A DNA stretch of 64,000 nt from NCBI GenBank assembly GCA_016124755.1, contig WGNA01000010.1, forward strand, positions 62,001-126,000. The letters run 5' to 3'. A program made the translations under genes and the position numbers. Below, in pieces: positions 45,559 to 55,688 of this stretch. Below the pieces are notes generated by a model, which made no database searches, was not told the origin of the DNA, and was given only the letters and a program-made list of their open reading frames with translations. The DNA comes from Bacteroidota bacterium. GTDB taxonomy: Bacteria > Bacteroidota > Bacteroidia > NS11-12g > UBA9320. Positions within the stretch are counted from its first letter, which is position 1. Each line of letters begins with the position of its first letter.

Positions 45559-45771
45559 ATGAAACGGGAGTATAAAATCGAAACGGTTGCCGTGGTATGG
45601 GATGCCGAAAAATGCCAACACAGCGGAAATTGTGCACGCGGACTTCCCCGTGTTTTCCGCCCGAAGGCTAAACCCTGGATTCAGGTAGATCACGCTACCG
45701 AGCAGGAGATTATTGATCAGGTGGCAAAGTGTCCTTCGGGAGCTTTGAGCATTCGATTTCTCACCGAGTGA
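45559..45771 (+). CDS. Small (4Fe-4S)-binding protein (Fer4_19-like)
   Basis: 70 residues from ATG at 45559 (MKREYKIETVAVVWD...). The pattern CQHSGNCARGLPRVF...W...KCPSGAL is that of the divergent mono-cluster Fe-S family (Fer4_19). It has three Cys and a nearby His as probable cluster ligands. ATG at 45493 would add 22 residues outside the family pattern and is the alternative start. It probably carries electrons for a redox partner, possibly one of the two reductases just upstream (inference). Confidence 0.85.
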   Translation: MKREYKIETVAVVWDAEKCQHSGNCARGLPRVFRPKAKPWIQVDHATEQEIIDQVAKCPSGALSIRFLTE

Positions 45772-45810
45772 TTTCATTTAAAGTTTGCAAAATCTGATTG
45801 TTCTGGCGGA

Positions 45811-47301
45811 ATGACCACGCAAACCGATTCTACCAAACGAAGATTCACGCATGCCATCATCGGCTGCCTTTTAGCATTCGGTGTTTGGTGGTTGGTTCCC
45901 GAAGATGAATTTCCGAGGGCACCGGTAATGGCCGGCATTATTACACTTATGGCGTATTGGTGGATTTTGGAAGTAATACCGATTCCAGTCACTTCTTTAC
46001 TGCCCATTGTTCTGATGCCGTTATTCCGGATTTCAGATGTAGATGAAGTCGGGCCGTTTTATGGTAAGCCCATCATTTTTCTTTTTCTCGGTGGATTTCT
46101 GCTGGCAATAGCGCTTCAGGAGTCCGGTGTGCATCGCAGAATGGCTTTGCATATCGTGCGGTTTATAGGGAGCAAACCGCAACAACTTTTATTGGGTTTT
46201 ATGATTGCCAGTGCGGCGCTGAGTATGTGGATTTCCAATACGGCAACGGTGATGGTAATGCTTCCGGTTGCCCTTTCACTAATGGACGGAATGGAGAAAC
46301 ACGGTCACGGACATTTGTCGAAATCGATATCTGTTTTTGGAACTGCTTTGATGCTGTCAATTGCTTATGCTGCCGACATCGGAGGAATGTCAACTCCAGT
46401 TGGAACTCCGCCGAATCTTATTTTTTTAGAGATGTTTAAGGAATTCGTTCCGAACGCAACTCCTCCGGGATTTATTAAATGGATGTCGATGGCATTACCA
46501 CTGAGTATTGCTTTTCTTTTTATCGGATGGTATGCGCTCACCCATTGGGTTTTTAAACTAAAGAATGTTGCGATGATGGGTGGTCGGGAAGTGATCGATA
46601 ATGAAATCCAAAAACTGGGACCGCTCAGGAAAGATGAAATACGGGCTGTTACTATTTTTCTGATTGCCGTGTTGATGTGGATGACCGGCAGCGATGTGAA
46701 GATCAATGATTCTTTTACAATTCACGGTTGGCGAGCTATTGAACAACTTTCCTGGATCAGCGATCCGGTGGTGGCGATTTTTTGTGCGGCACTTTTGTTT
46801 TTTGTTCCCTCCGGTGATAAGCCCGGTAAAGCACTTTTGCAATGGTCGCATGGAGAGCAGGTGCCGTGGGGAATTTTATTGTTGTTCGGCGGCGGCTTTG
46901 CCATTGCCGGTGGATTTGCATCAAGCGGTCTCGACAAGGTGATCAAAAGCGGAATTGAGATTCTTCCTCAGTTTCATCCGGTAGTTTTAGTAATTGCGGT
47001 TTGTATAGTGATGACCTTACTTACGGAAATCAGTTCCAATTCAGCGGCAACATCCTTAATGCTTCCATTGATGGTTACGCTCGCAGCGGTGCAGAATATT
47101 GATCCGCTCTGGCTGATGTTCCCGGCAACTCTTTCGGCGAGTTGTGCTTTTATGATGCCGATCGCTTCACCAACCCAGGCAATCATTTTTGGAACGAAAT
47201 ACATCACCGTTCCCAAAATGCTGAGGGCGGGTTTGTGGTTTAATCTGATCGGCGTTTTGCTGATGAGTCTTCTTTTCGGTTTGCTCATTAGCCTGAACTG
47301 A
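45811..47301 (+). CDS. SLC13 (DASS)-family sodium/anion symporter
   Basis: 496 residues, about 11-12 membrane segments, no signal peptide. It carries the two anion/sodium-binding motifs of the divalent anion:sodium symporters: SNTATVMVMLPV near residue 145 and EISSNSAATSLMLPL near 410. The final motif SPTQAIIFGT also fits. Family members import dicarboxylates such as succinate, citrate or sulfate. The substrate cannot be decided from sequence here; a TCA-cycle dicarboxylate is the more likely choice. A bidirectional terminator follows. Confidence 0.92.
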   Translation: MTTQTDSTKRRFTHAIIGCLLAFGVWWLVPEDEFPRAPVMAGIITLMAYWWILEVIPIPVTSLLPIVLMPLFRISDVDEVGPFYGKPIIFLFLGGFLLAIALQESGVHRRMALHIVRFIGSKPQQLLLGFMIASAALSMWISNTATVMVMLPVALSLMDGMEKHGHGHLSKSISVFGTALMLSIAYAADIGGMSTPVGTPPNLIFLEMFKEFVPNATPPGFIKWMSMALPLSIAFLFIGWYALTHWVFKLKNVAMMGGREVIDNEIQKLGPLRKDEIRAVTIFLIAVLMWMTGSDVKINDSFTIHGWRAIEQLSWISDPVVAIFCAALLFFVPSGDKPGKALLQWSHGEQVPWGILLLFGGGFAIAGGFASSGLDKVIKSGIEILPQFHPVVLVIAVCIVMTLLTEISSNSAATSLMLPLMVTLAAVQNIDPLWLMFPATLSASCAFMMPIASPTQAIIFGTKYITVPKMLRAGLWFNLIGVLLMSLLFGLLISLN

Positions 47302-47326
47302 TATTGCATAAAGCCTTCAAAATACA

Positions 47327-47357
47327 AAAGCCCGGATCCTCTTCGAATCCGGGCTTT
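47327..47357. terminator. Bidirectional intrinsic terminator between convergent genes
   Basis: A perfect 11-bp stem AAAGCCCGGAT (47327-47337) with ATCCGGGCTTT (47347-47357) and a 9-nt loop. T runs occur on both strands (AAAG at one arm, CTTT at the other), so it serves the transporter gene and the FG-GAP gene that ends at 47377. Confidence 0.88.
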
Positions 47358-47376
47358 GAGAAGTGCAACAACCTAT

Positions 47377-50300
47377 CTATTGTTTCACTACTCTGAACTG
47401 CTCAACCTTGTACAGTCCGGCAATTCTTATGATGTACACACCATTGGTTAAATGGCTGAGATCTACTTTTTGAAAGGTTTGATCGGTTAGTTCCGTGTTA
47501 TACATCACCTTTCCGGTAAGATCGGTTACTTCCATCGTCAACGTTTCTTTTGAATTTTCGGGAAGATTCACGGTCATAGTGCCATTAAACGGATTCGGGA
47601 AAACCTGAATATTCGATTTTACATCGGACAATGGATTTTGAAAATCCACCATTCTTAGCGGACTATATTCTGCTTCCTCATTAAAATCAAATTGATGTAA
47701 CCGGTAGAAAACCACCATCTCATTGTTCGCAATTGTCTGATCAAGAAACCGGTATTCGTGAATCACAGTGCTGGTGCCATTTCCTTCAACCCGTGCGATG
47801 GGTAGAAAGTGGACACCGTCGTAGCTGCGTTCAATGATAAAGTGGCTGTTATCAATTTCGCTGGCCGTAACCCAATTGAGTTGTGCCTGATGATTGGACT
47901 CGGCGGTAACCGTAAACTTTACAAGTTCAACAGGGAGAGGAGCCGGACCTGATCCGCCTCCACCACCAGAACCTCCGCCACCTCCTGAGAAGCTGGATAC
48001 TTCGTATTCACCATAATGATCAAAACCAAATCCGCCATGGACGCCGGCATTCCAGGTAGTTGTACCGGGTGTTGCACCATGCGTTATAATTATTCCGGTA
48101 ATGCTGCTGGTATGCGGTCGGTCGAACGGATCACCACTGGTGAGTTTGTACATCGTAAGCTGGGTGTCTGAAGTTATCGTACTGGTATTTCCACTTCCTC
48201 CCATCGTGGTTGAATTTCCGAGTGCACTCACCAAATCGTTGTACTCATCATCCGTGAAATAATAACGCACGCCAACATTTCCGGAAGAAGGTTGCGTAGT
48301 AGCATCAACGTGCCAACTGCGGTCAATCATTGAATACCCTTTGTTTCCGGTACTGATAATTCCACCATCACTTCCGGTCCAGGTATAAACCGTACTGGAT
48401 CCTGTTTGGAGTTGGAGGTCACCTGGGTAAACCACAGCACCGGAACTACCTATTTTTAAACTGAGCAATAGCGCCCCGGAATCACTGCAGTAGTGCGACC
48501 AGCCATCTGAATATGTAGAAACATACGATGCTGTTTCGGTAGTGTTGAGAGTGGTGAATAATGGATTCGTTGGATGGCAGGCAGTGCTGAAAATGTATGA
48601 TCCTCCAGCGTTTGATGTGCTGTTTAATCCGTTCGCATCGAAATAGTCATTTGCAGCACCTAAATGGATATAGTCTCCGGAAATGGCAACTGCCTGCCCA
48701 AAACCCATTGAATTTGCCCTTGATGACGCAACTATCTTTTGTGCCTGCGACCAGGTTCCGGAATTGTTGGTAAATATGTAGGCCGAGCCGGCATAAGACA
48801 CAGAATTTTGTCCGTTCGCATCTTCCGAGTCGTATGGAGATCCAACGATGGCATAGTCTCCGGAAATACTTACGGAAGTTCCAAAGTCGTCGCTAGTTCC
48901 CCGGTCTCCGGCCGTAATTTTTTGAACTTGCGACCAGGTTCCACTGTCGTTGTGGAATATGTAAGCTGATCCGGATCGATAAAGATAATTGGCATTACTG
49001 GTATCTTCATCGTCACCAAAAGCACCAACTACGGCATAATCATTCGATACAGCCAATGAATATCCGAAATAGTCATCGGTATTTCTATCGGAGGCGACTA
49101 TTTTTTGCGTTTGAGACCAGGTCCCGCTATTGTTGGTAAAGATGTACACTGATCCTGCGCTAGAAGCAGTATTGGATCCACTTGCATCTTCATCTTCATT
49201 ATAAGCTCCAACGAAGGCAAATGAATCTGAGATGGCAACGGCAAATCCAAAAAAGTCACCATCATTTCTATCGGAGGCAACAATCTTTTGTGTTTGAGAC
49301 CACGTGCCGCCATTATTGTGGAATATGTATGCTGATCCTGCGTTACTTTTCGTATTTGCTCCTGCAACATCTTCGTCTTCACGGTCAGCCCCAACTATTA
49401 CATAGTCACCCGAAATGGCAAGCCTGGCACCGAATTGATCAATGGTGGCCCGATCAGACGCCACAATCTTCTGAACCTGAGTCCAGGTTCCGTTGTTGTT
49501 GTAAAATATGTAGGCAGAGCCCGCACTATTCATATAATTCTGACCGCTGGCATCTTCGTCGTCTCCAGCTGAACCAACAACAACGTAATCTCCGGAGATG
49601 GCAACGGCATATCCAAACCGGTCGGTTCCTGCCCTGTCGGAAGCAACGATCTTTTGATAAAAGCTCCAAGTTCCGTTATCGTTGTGAAAAATATAAGCAG
49701 ATCCTGCGCTGGAAAGAGTATTCTGATCATTGGCATCTTCATCTTCCTCCGGTACCCCTACAACTGCAAAATCCCCTGAAATGGCCACACCTCTGCCGAA
49801 ATAGTCGTTGACATTTCTGTTGTTAGCAACCGCTTTGATAACTTGGTTCCAATATGTTCCTTTGGTATTAACAACTACAGCTTCGTACTCATAAGCCCCT
49901 ATGTCCGGTGACGAACCTCTGGAAGTTCCAAGTATGTCTGTGGTCGGCGTACCGCTTGTGGTTCCGGCGTCTAAAACGGATGATCCTATGAGTAAGCGAA
50001 AACCATCGTCCTCGGTCATCCAGATACCATCAGTTCCAACGGCACTGGTAGAATCCACAAACAACGATGCGTAGCTGTTGGAACTGAGATCTACGTAGGT
50101 TGCTGTGCTGGCATTATAAATCACACCTCCGGTTTGATCCGCTGCATTATTCGTGCTCCCAGAGTTGATGTAGAGTCTGAAATTGTCTGTACTTCCTCCG
50201 GTATTGCCGTAAAATAGGCAGTTTACCACCTTGGTGTCTCCGTTGTTATTAATATGTGCGAGGCAATTGGAATTAGTCGTGGAAGAATTGGCGATGAAGG

Positions 50301-51009
50301 AGCAGTTGTAGAACTCAGGATTCCCGGTTGTATTTGCGTGCAGAACCGCGTCATTGATGGAAGAGTTATTATAAAACAAACAATTTCTGATTATGGGGCC
50401 GGCATTGCCATCTGCTACCATGGCTCCCCAGGTCGCGGCATGGTTGTTTGTTACAACACAATTCTGTAAAACGGGACTTGATTTTACAAAGTTGATAGCC
50501 GAACCTGAGCATCTAAAAATGGTACTTCCACCAAAGGATACTGATGTGCAGGAACTCGTTCCATAACCACCGGTAATAACAAGATTTTCGAATACGGCGG
50601 AATTCGACTGGCCTTCCGATACTAATACGTGATAGGCGTTATCCGTGTTTACACCACCGGTTCCAACATCTCCGGAGAGAATGGTATTGCCGCCGGTTTG
50701 AGTGCCCGCTGAAGCATCCCATCCGCCACTCACGGTTACATCCTTATCGTTGATGTGAAACGCATTATCGCGGTTTGAAGAACTGGAGGTAGTGTTTACC
50801 AAGTTGTACTGCGGAATGTATGTTCCTTCGGCGACTAGAATGGAATCACCGTTCGAAGATGCATCAAGAGCATCCTGCAATTCCACGTATGCATTGGCCC
50901 AACTGCTTCCGTTATTGGAACCAGTTGCGGCATAGTCAACATAAAGAATCGAAGCACTTGAAAGTGCATACGACATCAAAAAAAGCAAGGTTGAGAAAAT
51001 TAGTTTCAT
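47377..51009 (-). CDS. T9SS secreted beta-helix / seven-bladed FG-GAP propeller protein
   Basis: 1210 residues with a signal peptide (1-19). Residues 25-375 look like a right-handed beta-helix (YVDYAATGSNNGSSWANAY...; choice-of-anchor-Q type) ending in GSSPDIGAYEYEA. Residues 392-818 are seven FG-GAP repeats of exactly 61 residues (KIVASDR...FGxAVAISGDYxxVG...DED...AGSAYIF...GTWSQ), which should close into one seven-bladed propeller. A further domain, a fibronectin-like segment (PLPVELVKFTV...) after a Gly/Ser linker, and a type A sorting domain (VFPNPFNGTMTVNL...NGVYIIRI) complete it. Likely a surface binding protein. Confidence 0.92.
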   Translation of the reverse strand: MKLIFSTLLFLMSYALSSASILYVDYAATGSNNGSSWANAYVELQDALDASSNGDSILVAEGTYIPQYNLVNTTSSSSNRDNAFHINDKDVTVSGGWDASAGTQTGGNTILSGDVGTGGVNTDNAYHVLVSEGQSNSAVFENLVITGGYGTSSCTSVSFGGSTIFRCSGSAINFVKSSPVLQNCVVTNNHAATWGAMVADGNAGPIIRNCLFYNNSSINDAVLHANTTGNPEFYNCSFIANSSTTNSNCLAHINNNGDTKVVNCLFYGNTGGSTDNFRLYINSGSTNNAADQTGGVIYNASTATYVDLSSNSYASLFVDSTSAVGTDGIWMTEDDGFRLLIGSSVLDAGTTSGTPTTDILGTSRGSSPDIGAYEYEAVVVNTKGTYWNQVIKAVANNRNVNDYFGRGVAISGDFAVVGVPEEDEDANDQNTLSSAGSAYIFHNDNGTWSFYQKIVASDRAGTDRFGYAVAISGDYVVVGSAGDDEDASGQNYMNSAGSAYIFYNNNGTWTQVQKIVASDRATIDQFGARLAISGDYVIVGADREDEDVAGANTKSNAGSAYIFHNNGGTWSQTQKIVASDRNDGDFFGFAVAISDSFAFVGAYNEDEDASGSNTASSAGSVYIFTNNSGTWSQTQKIVASDRNTDDYFGYSLAVSNDYAVVGAFGDDEDTSNANYLYRSGSAYIFHNDSGTWSQVQKITAGDRGTSDDFGTSVSISGDYAIVGSPYDSEDANGQNSVSYAGSAYIFTNNSGTWSQAQKIVASSRANSMGFGQAVAISGDYIHLGAANDYFDANGLNSTSNAGGSYIFSTACHPTNPLFTTLNTTETASYVSTYSDGWSHYCSDSGALLLSLKIGSSGAVVYPGDLQLQTGSSTVYTWTGSDGGIISTGNKGYSMIDRSWHVDATTQPSSGNVGVRYYFTDDEYNDLVSALGNSTTMGGSGNTSTITSDTQLTMYKLTSGDPFDRPHTSSITGIIITHGATPGTTTWNAGVHGGFGFDHYGEYEVSSFSGGGGGSGGGGGSGPAPLPVELVKFTVTAESNHQAQLNWVTASEIDNSHFIIERSYDGVHFLPIARVEGNGTSTVIHEYRFLDQTIANNEMVVFYRLHQFDFNEEAEYSPLRMVDFQNPLSDVKSNIQVFPNPFNGTMTVNLPENSKETLTMEVTDLTGKVMYNTELTDQTFQKVDLSHLTNGVYIIRIAGLYKVEQFRVVKQ
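48556..49836 (-). repeat. Seven tandem 183-bp FG-GAP coding repeats
   Basis: Repeat starts on the minus strand run from 49836 to 48738 in steps of exactly 183 bp (six steps, 1098 bp). Each encodes one FG-GAP beta-propeller blade with an acidic loop (DEDAxGxN) where calcium-binding loops lie in related repeats. Confidence 0.92.
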
Positions 51010-51345
51010 TGTGATTTTTGATAGGTTTGAATTTTCACAATCAAAACCGGAGTAATCAGTTCATCACTGAGACAGTCACGAAACCTCGATGAAATTTTCC
51101 TGCATACCATTTTAGCCAGGAATGGAACTAATCAAGAAAAACTACCATTAACTATCTACTGCGCCTTTACTGAGAGACTTCAGTTTTGAAGTGCAATTCA
51201 ATCCTAAAACAAAGGATCTTAGGCATCCACATGGGGTAACCTGAATTGTGATGAATAACGTGGATTTGTTACGAACAACAGCATTGGATGATGTTTAAGC
51301 GTATCACATTTGAAGGTTCAGGTAAATTCGGGTTGATCTTTACGA
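51010..51345. other. Intergenic region, leader of the FG-GAP gene
   Basis: 336 bp between the LytTR regulator stop and the FG-GAP gene start, both minus strand. It has a short inverted repeat ACTTCA/TGAAGT around 51177-51192 and a weak hairpin ATCCT/AGGAT near 51208-51224. No exact TAnnTTTG box on the minus strand, no gene and no strong terminator were seen. Confidence 0.5.
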
Positions 51346-52053
51346 TTACCGAAGCACGTCTTTAAAACTTCGTCCGATATTAAATCGACTGCCCGCCACC
51401 GATGCGGAGGAGCTGTTGAATTCTGTTAGAAATGCTCTGTTAATTACAACACTTCGGTGAATTTGTGCAAAGGGAAATTTAGAGAGAATATCGAGAACAT
51501 CCTTAAGATTGGCTCGGATAAAATAGCTGCCATTTGATGTGGTAATGCGCAGGTAGTTGCCATCCGAAACTATATGCTGAATGTCGCGGTAATCGAGTGA
51601 AAATGATTTAAGACCATCGTAAAAAGTTACCTCATATTCAGAATGTACAGAACCTTGCCGGGTACTATCTCCCCCGTTCAAAACCAGCAAATCGATGCTT
51701 GTGATGAGCGTAGCAATATCGTATGGCTTTTTGATATAACCTTTTGGCCGGGTTCCCTTTATCCGTTCAAGTGTTTCTTTATCACCGTAAGCCGTGAGAT
51801 AAATAATGTTCGCCTTGTGATTCTGTTCTTCCAACTTCTTTGCTATCCATACCCCGTCTGGTTCATCAATGAGATAAACATCCAGCAGAACCACATCCGG
51901 ATTTAATTCCAGAATATCGTTAAGTGCTTTGTGTGCGCTCGCGGCACTTCCAACAACGTTGTAACCTTCTTCTTCAAGCGTTCCTTCCAGAGAAGCCCGC
52001 ACAAATGCTTCGTCCTCAACAATGTAAACAGTAGGCTGTTCGGGATTTATCAT
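51346..52053 (-). CDS. LytTR-family response regulator
   Basis: 235 residues. The receiver domain has the acidic pair EDE near the start (13-15), the phosphoacceptor Asp58 (DVVLLDVYL), a Thr at 87 (YLTAYG) and Lys109 (YIKKP). The C-terminal 100 residues are a LytTR DNA-binding domain (ISDGNYLRITTSNGSYFIRANLKDVLDIL, FAQIHRSVVIN). It should bind DNA when phosphorylated. It starts 54 bp after the histidine kinase stop on the same strand, so the two form a two-component pair. The adjacent FG-GAP gene downstream is one possible target. Confidence 0.95.
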   Translation of the reverse strand: MINPEQPTVYIVEDEAFVRASLEGTLEEEGYNVVGSAASAHKALNDILELNPDVVLLDVYLIDEPDGVWIAKKLEEQNHKANIIYLTAYGDKETLERIKGTRPKGYIKKPYDIATLITSIDLLVLNGGDSTRQGSVHSEYEVTFYDGLKSFSLDYRDIQHIVSDGNYLRITTSNGSYFIRANLKDVLDILSKFPFAQIHRSVVINRAFLTEFNSSSASVAGSRFNIGRSFKDVLR

Positions 52054-52107
52054 GTATAAAGCGATTATTTCTGTTCTTGATTTTGGTTTGAGTTTCGCCC
52101 AACAACA

Positions 52108-54186
52108 TCACAGGCTTTTGTTCGGAAATGAAAGTCGTAAGCTGAAGGTGCCTTCGGTGACGATGTGGAGTTCACCCTTTAATTGTTCCGCCGTCATGCG
52201 CATGAGCTTTTTGCCCAAAGAATTTTTTGCCGCTGAGTTTTGTGAATCGAATCCTTTTCCAGAATCCTGATAATTCAGTTGAACGGTCGATTCATTTTCA
52301 CGGGTTATTCCGATGTTGATGGTGCCTGTATTTTCCGGGAATGCATATTTCATGGAATTAATGATGAGCTCGCAAATGAGAATGCTTAAAGCCTGAGCTT
52401 GTTCAACCGCCAGAACAACTCCGCCTTTGTTTAGCGGAATTTGTACCGTTAAATCCCGGTAACTGTTTCTGAATTCCTGAATAATAGATTCTAAATATTG
52501 ATCCATTTCCACCTGGCTGAAATTAACCTGCTGATACAGCAACTCATGAATTTTACTCATGCTGATGATAAAGCTCCGGGAATTGCGAAAGGCTAACTGT
52601 GCACTCGTTGTTTTAATCTTATTGCTCTGATGATGGAGAATTGCAATAACAATGTTGAGGTTATTTTTAACCCGATGATGTACTTCCTTCAATAGCCATT
52701 CGCGCTCGTTTAATGCCACATGAAGTTCTTTCTGCTGAATTGCCATCAGCCGGTTTTTCCTTCTCAAAGCGATAAAACCATAAACAAATCCGAGCACGGA
52801 CACGGAAGCGAACACCAATCCGATTTTCTGGTAATTACTCACCGTCTTTTCTTTATCCAGATTGGTTTGTGCCATTAACAATTCCTGTTGTGCCTGTTCT
52901 GTTTCAAACCGAACTGCGGAGATGAGATATCCTTTTCTGGATCTTTCAAAGGCGATAGAGTCTTCCAAATGGCTTTTCTGATACATTGTCTCTTTCGCTT
53001 TGTTGCGCAATCCCTGTTGCAGATAAATATTTCTGCGCAACTCGAGCCCCGTGAGATAATACCGGTTATAAGGTGTTTTGCGATGCAAGAAATCCAGACT
53101 GTCGAGATAGTTTAAAGAAGTGTTTAATTCTCCTTTTTCATGATACAATTCTGCCAGACTCAAGTAGGAACTGAGCGCCAGATACGGATACTGCTCCTTA
53201 TCGCTAAATCGCAGCTGGGCTTCATGTGCGGCTTGCGCGGTTTTAAAATTTCCTCTCATCACCTGAATGTCGGCAACGTTGGAGCGGATCACATAAAGAA
53301 AAGAGACAACGTCTTTCCGATCATTTTCCCGGTCGCTTTTTTTAATGATGTTTTCGCAAATCGAAATCGCGTTTTTGAAATAATACATCGCACTGTCGTA
53401 TTCCCTCATTTTATAAAAGCACATTCCGATATTGTTCAACCGGCTGCTTTCATTTAATGAACCGGGATCCGTGATATATTTTTTTTGCTTTTTATGAACT
53501 TTAATCGCCTGATTGTAATTCTTAAGGCGGAAGTACATGGTTGTGAGATCAGCAAGAATCAGGTATTCGAGTGTATTTTTATCAATGGTGTCAGTCCAGT
53601 ATTTCCGTAAAAACGGGGCTAGCTGTACCAGTTCATTATATTGTTCGGTAGTTCCGTAGAGATCCCGTAAATCAAGAACCACATGCACAAATTGTTTACT
53701 CGTTCGCGCGGTTTCATTATACAACAGCCGGGTAAGTTCTTTTAATTGTTGTAACTGCCAGTCAGATGCGCTGTCGTCGGGTGTTGTAAAACGATAAATG
53801 CTGAGATAAATGAATTCCCGTGACAAGTTGTGTTCTTTGGAATACTCCATACATGACCTGGTGATTTTCTGAAATTTTGGTATTCCGATATCAATCGCAA
53901 AATGACTGTAAGACACCTGATTCTCACAGATGTTAACCCACTCTTTTACTTGTTCCGCAGATTCAATTTTTCCAAATCGTTTGAGAATTTCTTTTGTTGA
54001 AAAATTGTTTTGTCCGTTTGCCAGCAGTGAGATGAAAATCACACTAACAAAAAGCAAAACCGCTTTCGGGGAAACACGAATGAGCTTAACAAATGATTCA
54101 GGCAGAAGCCCGATTTTAAATTGACCTGTGAAAACCCAATAACGGGAATTCGCATTGAATGCGTGGATTCGGTTAATTATTCGCAA
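52108..54186 (-). CDS. TPR sensor histidine kinase (HisKA_2 type)
   Basis: 692 residues. Start ATG 54186 is the only plausible start codon; a hydrophobic signal-like segment (KAVLLFVSVIFISLLANGQ) lies near 41-59, so the N-terminus is long. Residues about 60-410 hold TPR-type helices, then a membrane helix (VFASVSVLGFVYGFIAL) and a coiled linker. The HisKA_2 box KEVHHRVKNNL has the phosphoacceptor near His503, followed by an HATPase domain with N box (ELIINSMKYAFPEN) and G box (DSGKGFD). It would sense a periplasmic signal and phosphorylate the LytTR regulator encoded next. Confidence 0.93.
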   Translation of the reverse strand: MRIINRIHAFNANSRYWVFTGQFKIGLLPESFVKLIRVSPKAVLLFVSVIFISLLANGQNNFSTKEILKRFGKIESAEQVKEWVNICENQVSYSHFAIDIGIPKFQKITRSCMEYSKEHNLSREFIYLSIYRFTTPDDSASDWQLQQLKELTRLLYNETARTSKQFVHVVLDLRDLYGTTEQYNELVQLAPFLRKYWTDTIDKNTLEYLILADLTTMYFRLKNYNQAIKVHKKQKKYITDPGSLNESSRLNNIGMCFYKMREYDSAMYYFKNAISICENIIKKSDRENDRKDVVSFLYVIRSNVADIQVMRGNFKTAQAAHEAQLRFSDKEQYPYLALSSYLSLAELYHEKGELNTSLNYLDSLDFLHRKTPYNRYYLTGLELRRNIYLQQGLRNKAKETMYQKSHLEDSIAFERSRKGYLISAVRFETEQAQQELLMAQTNLDKEKTVSNYQKIGLVFASVSVLGFVYGFIALRRKNRLMAIQQKELHVALNEREWLLKEVHHRVKNNLNIVIAILHHQSNKIKTTSAQLAFRNSRSFIISMSKIHELLYQQVNFSQVEMDQYLESIIQEFRNSYRDLTVQIPLNKGGVVLAVEQAQALSILICELIINSMKYAFPENTGTINIGITRENESTVQLNYQDSGKGFDSQNSAAKNSLGKKLMRMTAEQLKGELHIVTEGTFSLRLSFPNKSL

Positions 54187-54435
54187 GAGTGGCTTGAAAA
54201 AAATTATAAAAGAAAAGTTGATGTGTCAACACACGCTGACAATCTACAAACTCAACCGTTTTTTAGCAACGATTTTTTATCCGCTTTGTACCTCAGGTAT
54301 TCGGAATTAATGAGTTCTTGGGGAGTCCTAAATTTCCGATTCCCGGATTCATTAGAATAATGAGCAGCCTTAAAGAACCTTATCAATGCTTTTAATCTGT
54401 TGTGAGAATGCCTTCGGTCAAACGCTGTCAAACCT

Positions 54436-54443
54436 TAATTTTG
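54436..54443 (+). promoter_or_regulatory. Candidate -7 promoter element for icd
   Basis: TAATTTTG is an exact TAnnTTTG match, 27 nt upstream of the icd ATG. A -33 TTG is not present at the usual spacing. Confidence 0.5.
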
Positions 54444-54470
54444 CAGCTCAATTTTTAAGAGTAAAAATCC

Positions 54471-55688
54471 ATGGCAAATCCAATCACCATTCAAAACGGA
54501 AAATTAAACGTACCCGATAATCCGATTATCCCTTTTATTGAAGGAGACGGAACCGGTGCAGATATCTGGGCGGCTTCGCAGATTGTATTAGATGCGGCTG
54601 TTTCAAAAGCATACAACGGAACCCGAAGCATAGAATGGAAGGAAGTATATGCCGGCGAAAAGGCATTTAATAAAACCGGCGAATGGTTGCCGCAAGAAAC
54701 CCTAGACGCAATCGACCAATATTTGGTTGCGATTAAAGGTCCGCTCACCACTCCGGTTGGAGGCGGAATTCGTTCTCTTAACGTGGCGCTTCGTCAGCGA
54801 CTTGATTTGTACGCTTGTGTTCGTCCGGTTCAGTATTTTACGGGAGTTCCTTCTCCGGTGAAAGAACCCGAACTGGTTGATATGATTATTTTCCGGGAAA
54901 ACACGGAAGACATATACGCCGGAATTGAATGGAAAAACGGTACACCGGAAGTGGAAAAAGTGAAGAAGTTTCTGATCGAAGAAATGGGGGTAACCAATAT
55001 TCGCTTCCCGAATTCCTGCTCACTTGGTGTTAAACCGGTGAGTAAAGAAGGAACCGACCGATTGGTGCGCTCAGCCATAGAATACGCAATCGCGAATAAC
55101 CGGAAATCGGTGACCCTCGTTCACAAAGGAAATATCATGAAATTCACTGAGGGAATGTTTAAGGAGTGGGGATACGAACTCGCCAAAAACGAATTCGGTG
55201 CAGTGGATTACGAAGGTGGCCCATGGCAGGTGATCGACAACAACGGCAATCAGATTATTGTGAAAGACGTGATTGCGGATGCCTTCCTGCAGCAGATTCT
55301 TCTTCGTCCGGCGGAGTATGATGTGATCGCAACTCTGAATCTCAACGGGGATTATGTTTCCGACGCGTTGGCGGCAATTGTTGGCGGAATCGGAATTGCT
55401 CCGGGAGCAAACATCAACTATTCAACAGGCAAAGCGATTTTTGAAGCGACACACGGAACGGCTCCGAAATATGCCGGACTTGATAAAGTCAATCCGAGTT
55501 CAGTTATTCTTTCCGGTGAAATGATGTTCCGTTACATGGGTTGGCCGGAAGCTGCCGATCTCATTATTAAAGGTCTGAACGGCGCAATCGGAATGAAACG
55601 CGTTACCTACGATTTCGAACGATTGATGGAAGGCGCTACTCTGCTCAAATGTTCGGAATTTGGAGAAGAGATGGTTCGCCACATGTAA
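54471..55688 (+). CDS. icd: NADP-dependent isocitrate dehydrogenase
   Basis: 405 residues, close to the usual bacterial length. It oxidises isocitrate to 2-oxoglutarate in the TCA cycle, making NADPH. The N-terminus [14 protein letters not shown], the substrate loop [14 protein letters not shown], the metal-binding [13 protein letters not shown] and the ending fit the family. Its stop codon abuts the stop of the convergent T9SS gene with no base between. The next TCA enzyme, 2-oxoglutarate dehydrogenase E1, is encoded 4 kb away on the other strand. Confidence 0.96.
   Translation: MANPITIQNGKLNVPDNPIIPFIEGDGTGADIWAASQIVLDAAVSKAYNGTRSIEWKEVYAGEKAFNKTGEWLPQETLDAIDQYLVAIKGPLTTPVGGGIRSLNVALRQRLDLYACVRPVQYFTGVPSPVKEPELVDMIIFRENTEDIYAGIEWKNGTPEVEKVKKFLIEEMGVTNIRFPNSCSLGVKPVSKEGTDRLVRSAIEYAIANNRKSVTLVHKGNIMKFTEGMFKEWGYELAKNEFGAVDYEGGPWQVIDNNGNQIIVKDVIADAFLQQILLRPAEYDVIATLNLNGDYVSDALAAIVGGIGIAPGANINYSTGKAIFEATHGTAPKYAGLDKVNPSSVILSGEMMFRYMGWPEAADLIIKGLNGAIGMKRVTYDFERLMEGATLLKCSEFGEEMVRHM

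Noticed and set aside
49182-49811. 209-codon open frame on the plus strand
   Set aside because: It is antisense to the FG-GAP repeats; its Gln/Arg/His-rich composition is a by-product of the repeat codons.
54121-54360. 79-codon open frame before icd
   Set aside because: It begins antisense to the histidine kinase start and shows no family resemblance.
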